The position numbers and the translations under genes were made by a program. A DNA stretch of 7,998 nt from Gammaproteobacteria bacterium. Lineage in GTDB: Bacteria > Pseudomonadota > Gammaproteobacteria > HK1. The notes under the pieces were generated by a model. It made no database searches, was not told the origin of the DNA, and saw only the letters and a program-made list of their open reading frames with translations. The DNA lies in the NCBI GenBank assembly GCA_022822245.1, contig JAJECB010000124.1:1-7998 (forward strand), in the 5' to 3' direction. Position 1 is the stretch's first letter; the number at the start of each line of letters is the position of its first letter. Shown in pieces: positions 1 to 4,824 of this stretch.

Positions 1-1411
1 CACCGCGGGCGCCCTCACCGGTGCGCTCGTCGTCGGCGCGGCCTCGTCCGCCGCCGTCGGGACGGGCTCGCCCGCATCTCCCGCCGGGCCAATCGGGGCT
101 CTCTCCGCCCCCTCGCCTTCCGGCTTCGCGGACCTCGCCGAGCGGGTCCAGCCCGCGGTGGTGTTCGTCACCGTGGAGAAGCCGGTCGCCGCCACGGCCC
201 AGATGCCCCGACCGCCGTGGCACGACATGGCCCCGTTCGAGCGCTTCTTCGAGCGGATGCCGTCCATGCCGGACCCCCGGGTGCAGGTCGGCTCGGGCTT
301 CTTCGTCGACGGGGACGGACACGTCGTCACGAGCGACCACGTCGTCGCCGGCGCGTCCGAGGTCACCGTCACCCTCCACGACGGCACTCGCCACGAGGCG
401 CGGGTGGTCGGTCGCGATGCGCGGACCGACCTCGCGGTGCTCAAGATCGACGCCACCGGCCCGTCGTCCTGGCTCGCCTTCGGCGACGACGGCGAGGCGC
501 GGGTCGGCGACTGGGTGGTCGCCATCGGCAACCCCTTCGGCTTCGGGGGCACGGTCACGGCCGGGATCCTGTCCGCCCGCGGACGCGACATCCGGGCCGG
601 CGGCTACGGCGACTTCCTCCAGGTCGACGCTCCCATCAACCGCGGGAGCTCCGGCGGGCCGCTGTTCGATACCCGCGGCCGGGTCATCGGGGTCAACGCC
701 GCGATCTACGCCCCGGCCGGGGGCAACGTCGGGATCGGCTTCGCAGTGCCGGCCTCGGTTGCCGCTCCGGTGGTCGCGGATCTCATCGAGGAGGGCAAGG
801 TGTCCCGCGGGTGGCTCGGTGTCACCCTCCAGGCCCTCACTCCCGAGATTGCGGAGAGCCTCGGGATGGAGGAGGCGTCCGGGGTGCTCGTCAACGACGT
901 CGCGCCGGACAGCCCCGCCGCCCGTGCCGGCATGCGCCGCGCCGATGTGGTGACCGCGGTCGGCGGCCGCGCGATGGAGAACGGCAAGGCCCTCGCCCGC
1001 GCGATCGGGACGATGGAGCCGGGTGACGAGGTGGTGGTCACGGTGGTGCGCGACGGCGAGCCGCTCGAGATCGCGGTCAAGCTCGGCGGCTGGCCGGACG
1101 CGGGCGGCTCGGAGGCGCTGAGCGAAGCGCCCGCGCCGGCGCCGGCGGCCGGACCGCGCCTCGGCGTGCACCTCGAGAACCGGGACGGGAAGCTCGTCAT
1201 CGCCTCGGTTCGCCCCGACACCCCCGCCGCCGAGGCGCGGCTGCGCCGGGGTGACGTGCTCGTCAGCGTCGACAACGCGCCGGTCGCGGGGAGCGCCGAT
1301 GTGCGCGAGGCCCTGCGCAAGGCGGCGGATGCCGGTCGCGAGCATGCGCTGCTGCTCGTCGAGCGGCGCGGGCAGCCGCGCTTCGTGGCGGTGCGAATCG
1401 AGATCGCATAG
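1..1411 (+). CDS. DegP/HtrA-family (Do) periplasmic serine endoprotease with two PDZ domains, 5' partial
   Basis: An ATP-independent serine protease and probable chaperone of the Do/DegP/DegQ/MucD family, which degrades misfolded envelope proteins in the periplasm. The frame is open to the left edge (first whole codon at base 2), so the true start is outside. The first visible residues are small and hydrophobic (GALTGALVVGAASS) and look like the end of a signal peptide or anchor. They run into FADLAERVQPAVV, the usual start of the mature protease, so the GTG at 158 is internal. The catalytic triad is intact: His in TSDHVVAG (codon 338-340), Asp in RTDLAVLKID (428-430), Ser in NRGSSGGPLF (650-652). 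PDZ1 covers about 803-1084 (GWLGV loop) and PDZ2 about 1154-1408 (PRLGV loop), joined by an Ala/Pro linker at about 1088-1153. Two PDZ domains place it with DegP/DegQ/MucD rather than single-PDZ DegS. It is followed by a two-component system that may control it. The family is certain; which paralogue it is remains open. Confidence 0.95.
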   Translation, partial: TAGALTGALVVGAASSAAVGTGSPASPAGPIGALSAPSPSGFADLAERVQPAVVFVTVEKPVAATAQMPRPPWHDMAPFERFFERMPSMPDPRVQVGSGFFVDGDGHVVTSDHVVAGASEVTVTLHDGTRHEARVVGRDARTDLAVLKIDATGPSSWLAFGDDGEARVGDWVVAIGNPFGFGGTVTAGILSARGRDIRAGGYGDFLQVDAPINRGSSGGPLFDTRGRVIGVNAAIYAPAGGNVGIGFAVPASVAAPVVADLIEEGKVSRGWLGVTLQALTPEIAESLGMEEASGVLVNDVAPDSPAARAGMRRADVVTAVGGRAMENGKALARAIGTMEPGDEVVVTVVRDGEPLEIAVKLGGWPDAGGSEALSEAPAPAPAAGPRLGVHLENRDGKLVIASVRPDTPAAEARLRRGDVLVSVDNAPVAGSADVREALRKAADAGREHALLLVERRGQPRFVAVRIEIA

Positions 1412-1425
1412 TCTTCCGGAAGACT
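1410..1425. promoter_or_regulatory. Perfect 16-base palindrome between protease and response regulator genes
   Basis: AGTCTTCCGGAAGACT is its own reverse complement and overlaps the last two bases of the protease stop codon. It could be an operator for a dimeric DNA-binding protein, or in RNA a 6-bp hairpin with a CCGG loop. No T-run follows, so a classical terminator is unlikely. It ends 13 bases before the regulator ATG, so a bound protein or RNA hairpin there could tune expression of the two-component genes. The palindrome is seen directly; its function is inferred. Confidence 0.4.
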
Positions 1426-1438
1426 CGGGAATTCGGCC

Positions 1439-2125
1439 ATGATGCGGGCGCTCATCATCGAGGACGACGAGGTAGTGGCGAAGTTCATCGCCAAGGGACT
1501 CCGTCAGCATGGATACCTCGTTGATGTCGCCCGCGATGGCCGGGAAGGCCTGTTCCACGCCCTGGAACAGGGCTACGACGTGATGATCGTCGACCGGATG
1601 CTGCCCGCCCTCGACGGCCTCTCCGTGCTCAAGACCGTCCGCTCGGCCGGGAACACCACCCCGATCCTCATCCTGAGCGCCCTCGCGGAGGTCGACAACC
1701 GGGTCGAGGGTCTGCGCGCCGGCGGCGACGACTACCTCACCAAGCCGTTCGCGTTCAGCGAGCTCGTCGCCCGCCTCGAGGCGCTCCAGCGCCGGCCCCG
1801 CGGGGGCGGCGCGGCGGACACCGCGTACCAGGCGGGCGACCTCGAGCTCGACCCGCGCCGCCGGACGGTCACCCGCGCCGGCGAGCCGATCCGGCTGCTG
1901 CCGCGCGAGTTCGCGCTGCTCGAGTACCTGATGCGGAACCGGGGGCAGGTGGTGACGAGGACCATGCTGCTGGAGAACGTCTGGGACTACCACTTCGACC
2001 CCCAGACCAACGTGGTGGACGTGCACGTCTCCCGGCTCCGGGCGAAGGTGGACCGCCCCTTCTCCGAGCCGCTCATCGAGACGGTGCGGGGGGTCGGCTA
2101 CCGGTTGCGGGACCCCGGCGATTGA
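1439..2125 (+). CDS. OmpR/PhoB-family response regulator, winged-helix transcription factor
   Basis: A cytoplasmic DNA-binding response regulator of 228 residues, the usual OmpR-family length. The receiver domain (about 1-120) has the acidic pair D9-D10, the phosphoacceptor D52 in VDRMLPALDG, switch residue S80 and conserved K102 in LTKPF. After a short Gly/Ala-rich linker, the winged-helix domain (about 130-226) carries LLPREFALLEYL and ends in the typical recognition-helix and wing pattern VVDVHVSRLRAKVD...IETVRGVGYRL. The start is ATG at 1439, with a modest GGGA eight bases upstream; a second ATG follows directly at 1442. The gene sits 27 bases after the protease gene and shares a 4-base overlap with the kinase gene, so it is very probably co-transcribed with the kinase and likely with the protease. 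The receiver resembles CusR/QseB-like regulators in style, but the stimulus cannot be read from the sequence. Confidence 0.96.
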   Translation: MMRALIIEDDEVVAKFIAKGLRQHGYLVDVARDGREGLFHALEQGYDVMIVDRMLPALDGLSVLKTVRSAGNTTPILILSALAEVDNRVEGLRAGGDDYLTKPFAFSELVARLEALQRRPRGGGAADTAYQAGDLELDPRRRTVTRAGEPIRLLPREFALLEYLMRNRGQVVTRTMLLENVWDYHFDPQTNVVDVHVSRLRAKVDRPFSEPLIETVRGVGYRLRDPGD

Positions 2126-3531
2126 CGGCCCTCGCCCGCTACCTTCGCAGCTCCACCTTCCGCCTCGCCGTGGTGTACCTGCTGCTGTTCGAGGGGTCGG
2201 CCTGCGCGGTGCTCGGGTTCGTCTACTGGACGACCGCGATGCATCTGGAGATGGAGGCGGACGCGGCCATCGAGCGCGAGCTCGGGAGCCTCACCTCCCG
2301 GTATCGGGGCCGCGGCCTCGCCTCGTTCTCCCGGGTGCTCGAGGACCGGGTCGCCCGCAGCCCGCGCGGGCCCTTCATCTATCTCTTCGCGACGGCCGGG
2401 CGCCGCGCCCTCGGGGGCAACGTGAGCGGCTGGCCGGATGCCATACCGGATCCGGAGGGATGGCTCGAGTTTCCGCTCTGGACCGCGCGCGAGCCCGACG
2501 ACACGCCGCATCTCGCCCGGGCGCGGGTATCGGCCCTGCCGGGAGGGCTCCTCCTCCTCGTCGGCCGGGACATGCACGAGATCGACCGGGCGTGCAGTCG
2601 CATCCGGCTCGCCCTCGCCTGGAGCCTCGGCCTCATGCTCGTCCTCGGGGTGGCCGGAGCCCTCGCGATGACCCGGGGCACGATGCACCGCATCGACTCG
2701 ATCAACCGGGCGAGCCGGGAGATCATGCGCGGCGACCTCGCGCGCCGGATCCCGACCCGCGGCACTCGCGACGACTTCGATCGGCTCGCCGATCAGCTCA
2801 ACGCGATGCTCGACCGGATCCAGGAGCTCATGGACGGGATCCGCCGGGTGACCGACGACATCGCGCACGACCTCAAGACGCCTCTCACCCGGCTGCGCAC
2901 CCGTCTCGAGGAGCTGCGCGACACGGGCGGGCTCGGCGGGGACTCGGCGGAGTCGGTGGAAGCGGCCATCGGTGAGTCCGATCGCCTCCTCGCCACGTTC
3001 GCGGCACTGCTCCGGATCGCTCGCGTGGAGTCGAAGGCGACCCGGGAAGGGTTCACGACCGTCGACCTCGCCGCTCTCGCGCGGGACGCGGCCGAGCTGT
3101 ACGAGCCGTACGGGCAGGAGCGCGGACGGGAGGTGGCGTTCTTCGGTGGCGCGGCCGCGCTCCCCGCGAACGGTGACCGCGATCTCCTGTTCCAGGCTGT
3201 GTCGAACCTCGTCGACAACGCCCTGCGGCACGGTCGGGGCCGGGTGGTGGTCGAGACGGGCACGGTGCCCGCGCCGGGAGGCGGCGGGGAGCGCCGCGCG
3301 CGGATCGTGGTGCGGGACGAGGGTCCGGGCATTCCGGAGGCCGATCGCGAGCGCGTGTTCCGGCGTTTCGTGCGCCTCGAGGCTAGCCGCAACACGGCCG
3401 GGAACGGTCTCGGGCTCGCCCTCGTGGAAGCGGTCGCGGCCGTGCACGGCGGCACGGTGGGGCTCGCGGAGAACGACGCCTCTCGCGGGGGGGCGGGCCT
3501 CAAGGTCACGCTGCTCCTGCCGGCGGGCTGA
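2122..3531 (+). CDS. Membrane sensor histidine kinase (HAMP, HisKA, HATPase_c), partner of the upstream regulator
   Basis: A 469-residue inner-membrane sensor kinase that should phosphorylate the regulator encoded just upstream. The start is TTG at 2122, in a TTGA overlap with the regulator stop. It is chosen because it gives the expected short basic N-terminus before the first membrane helix, and because such overlaps suit translational coupling. Layout: TM1 about residues 14-36; periplasmic sensor region about 37-160, which I do not recognise; TM2 about 162-183; HAMP about 184-236; HisKA dimerisation helix with phospho-acceptor H249 in DIAHDLKTPLTRLR; then the ATPase domain with N-box SNLVDNALRHG (361-371), G1 box DEGPGIP (399-405) and G2 box GNGLGLALV (427-435). 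All catalytic boxes look intact. Pairing with a periplasmic protease suggests a signal from envelope stress or misfolded protein, as in Cpx-type systems, but this is inference from context. Confidence 0.95.
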   Translation: MTALARYLRSSTFRLAVVYLLLFEGSACAVLGFVYWTTAMHLEMEADAAIERELGSLTSRYRGRGLASFSRVLEDRVARSPRGPFIYLFATAGRRALGGNVSGWPDAIPDPEGWLEFPLWTAREPDDTPHLARARVSALPGGLLLLVGRDMHEIDRACSRIRLALAWSLGLMLVLGVAGALAMTRGTMHRIDSINRASREIMRGDLARRIPTRGTRDDFDRLADQLNAMLDRIQELMDGIRRVTDDIAHDLKTPLTRLRTRLEELRDTGGLGGDSAESVEAAIGESDRLLATFAALLRIARVESKATREGFTTVDLAALARDAAELYEPYGQERGREVAFFGGAAALPANGDRDLLFQAVSNLVDNALRHGRGRVVVETGTVPAPGGGGERRARIVVRDEGPGIPEADRERVFRRFVRLEASRNTAGNGLGLALVEAVAAVHGGTVGLAENDASRGGAGLKVTLLLPAG

Positions 3532-3631
3532 GGGTGGGACGTGGACCCGCCGGAGCCCTGTCCGAGCCCCGGGAGCGGCCTCGGTAGCCGCCCGAATTTG
3601 CCCCGATGGGCTCCGCTCCGGGAACCCCGCC

Positions 3632-3660
3632 GCGGCAACGATGCTGTGGTATCGTGCCGC
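3632..3660 (+). promoter_or_regulatory. Strong hairpin/dyad over a possible extended -10 promoter, upstream of the dehydrogenase gene
   Basis: GCGGCAACGAT (3632-3642) pairs with ATCGTGCCGC (3651-3660), giving a 10-bp stem with one bulged A and an 8-base loop. The right arm overlaps TGGTATCGT at 3647-3655, which fits an extended -10 (TGnTAT). I see no good -35 at the right distance. If the -10 is real, transcription would begin near 3662, about 30 bases before the ATG, and the dyad would be a natural operator. No T-run follows, so it is not an ordinary terminator. The rest of 3532-3692 holds only short weak hairpins and no gene. Confidence 0.35.
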
Positions 3661-3682
3661 CCCGTCGCAGGTACCAGGTCGC

Positions 3683-3690
3683 GGAGGAGG
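3683..3690 (+). promoter_or_regulatory. Strong Shine-Dalgarno fixing the dehydrogenase start
   Basis: GGAGGAGG lies just before ATG 3693; its first GGAGG leaves a 5-base spacer. This decides the start at 3693 over the in-frame ATG at 3606, whose extra 29 residues are Pro/Arg-rich and precede the conserved Rossmann strand. It is the clearest ribosome binding site in the window. Confidence 0.75.
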
Positions 3691-3692
3691 TC

Positions 3693-4574
3693 ATGAGCGG
3701 CGAATCTCGGAAGGTGGCGTTCATCGGGCTCGGGGTCATGGGCTTTCCCATGGCCGGACATCTCGCGGCCGGCGGTCACGAGGTCACCGTCTACAACCGG
3801 ACCGGGTCGCGGGCCGAGGAGTGGCTTAGCGAAAACTCGGGCCGGGCCGCGGGCACCCCGGCCGACGCGGCCGCCGGGGCCGAGATCGTCTTCGCGTGTG
3901 TCGGCAACGACGACGATCTTCGTTCGGTGGCGCTGGGCCCCGACGGCGCGTTCGCGGGAATGACGCGGGGGGCGGTCTTCGTGGACCACACCACCGCGTC
4001 GGCCGTCGTCGCGCGCGAGCTCCACGCCGAGGCCGGAGAGCGTGGGCTCGGTTTCGTGGACGCTCCCGTCTCGGGTGGGCAGGCAGGGGCCGAGAACGGC
4101 GTACTCGCGGTCATGTGCGGCGGCGACGAGGAGACCTTCGCACGGGTGCGTCCGGTCATGGACTGCTATTCGAAGGTGTGCTCGCTCATCGGGCCCCCCG
4201 GGGCCGGTCAGCTCACCAAGATGGTCAACCAGATCTGCATCGCCGGGGTCGTCCAGGGGCTTTCCGAGGCCACCAACTTCGCGGTCCGGTCCGGGCTCGA
4301 CTGCACCAAGGTCCTCGACGTGATCTCGCAGGGGGCGGCCGGCTCGTGGCAGATGCAGAACCGCATGCCGACGATGGTCAAGGACGAGTTCGAGTTCGGG
4401 TTCGCGGTGGACTGGATGCGCAAGGACCTCGGGATGTGCCTCGCCGAGGGGAACCGGAACGGCGCGCGCCTGCCGCTCACCGCGCTGGTCGACCAGTTCT
4501 ACGCCGAAGTGCAGGCGATGGGAGGAGGGCGCTGGGACACCTCCTCGTTGATGCGGCTGCTGACCCGGACGTGA
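3693..4574 (+). CDS. NAD(P)-dependent beta-hydroxyacid dehydrogenase (3-hydroxyisobutyrate dehydrogenase superfamily)
   Basis: A 293-residue cytoplasmic oxidoreductase, normal length for the family, which interconverts a beta-hydroxyacid and its semialdehyde or keto form. The N-terminal Rossmann fold starts at KVAFIGLGVMGFPMAGHL (residues 7-24) with the GxGxxG dinucleotide loop; VYNRT (33-37) follows at the end of the second strand, where an Arg rather than an acidic residue is compatible with NADP(H). The substrate-binding signature FVDAPVSGG lies at 121-129 and the catalytic Lys is K176 in GQLTKMVNQ, with N180 next to it. The all-helical C-terminal half contains the conserved RKDL (243-246). 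Members include 3-hydroxyisobutyrate, tartronate semialdehyde and succinic/glyoxylate semialdehyde reductases; motifs alone do not choose among them. No valine-degradation or glyoxylate genes are adjacent, so context does not help. It appears to be a single-gene transcription unit between two structured gaps. Confidence 0.93.
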   Translation: MSGESRKVAFIGLGVMGFPMAGHLAAGGHEVTVYNRTGSRAEEWLSENSGRAAGTPADAAAGAEIVFACVGNDDDLRSVALGPDGAFAGMTRGAVFVDHTTASAVVARELHAEAGERGLGFVDAPVSGGQAGAENGVLAVMCGGDEETFARVRPVMDCYSKVCSLIGPPGAGQLTKMVNQICIAGVVQGLSEATNFAVRSGLDCTKVLDVISQGAAGSWQMQNRMPTMVKDEFEFGFAVDWMRKDLGMCLAEGNRNGARLPLTALVDQFYAEVQAMGGGRWDTSSLMRLLTRT

Positions 4575-4594
4575 CGCGGCCCCGGCTCGCCGCG
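4575..4594 (+). terminator. Possible terminator hairpin after the dehydrogenase gene
   Basis: CGCGGC (4575-4580) and GCCGCG (4589-4594) form a perfect 6-bp all-GC stem with an 8-base loop, starting on the first base after the TGA stop. There is no U-run after it, so it would be a non-canonical terminator or only a 3'-end stabilising stem. In DNA this rich in GC, such stems also arise by chance. Confidence 0.3.
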
Positions 4595-4600
4595 GCTTCG

Positions 4601-4801
4601 GCGTGCAGATTTCCCCGATCTCCTGCTGCGGACGCCAAGATGCCGTGGTGGCGGGCCGTACTCCCTCAAGCCGCTTCGACAGCGCGATAGCGCTAGTGTT
4701 GGCTACGCCTTCAGCAGCGCGTACGCGCTCTTTCGGTCCGTGCGACCCACCACCACCGCATCCTCGCGCCCTCGCGACGAAGATCGGTGAAATCTGCGCG
4801 C
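4601..4801. repeat. About 200-base imperfect inverted repeat (possible MITE remnant or large hairpin)
   Basis: The outer arms GCAGATTTCCCCGATCT (4605-4621) and AGATCGGTGAAATCTGC (4781-4797) are inverted copies with one mismatch in 17. The match extends outward for about four more bases with one difference. A second pair of blocks lies further in: 4639-4661 and 4740-4762 match in 19 of 23 positions when one is reverse-complemented, nearly symmetrically placed. A third pair near the centre is AGCGCGATAGCGCT (4681-4694) and AGCGCGTACGCGCT (4716-4729), the latter a perfect palindrome. The whole region could therefore fold on itself. No reading frame in it resembles a protein, and no clear target-site duplication is visible. 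It may be a decayed miniature inverted-repeat transposable element, or a regulatory structure for the downstream gene. The repeats are seen directly; their nature is inferred. Confidence 0.6.
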
Positions 4802-4824
4802 TGGGCCGGAGAGCCGCCTGACCC

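Noticed and set aside
1110..1153. GC-rich gcgccggcgccgg repeat tract as a regulatory or phase-variable repeat
   Set aside because: It encodes the flexible Ala/Pro linker between the PDZ domains in frame and is not a regular tandem array.
2098..3447. Minus-strand open frame of 449 codons opposite the kinase gene
   Set aside because: The product is rich in Arg, Glu, Pro and His with no recognisable fold, while the plus strand encodes an intact kinase.
3562..3591. Hairpins after the kinase gene (CCGAG/CTCGG and GCGGC/GCCGC) as a terminator
   Set aside because: Stems are only 5 bp, compete with each other, and lack a T-run; expected by chance in such GC-rich DNA.
4603..4821. Plus-strand small frame (72 codons) in the gap before the oxidoreductase gene
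   Set aside because: It coincides with the inverted repeat, has no convincing ribosome binding site, and its translation shows no protein-like pattern.
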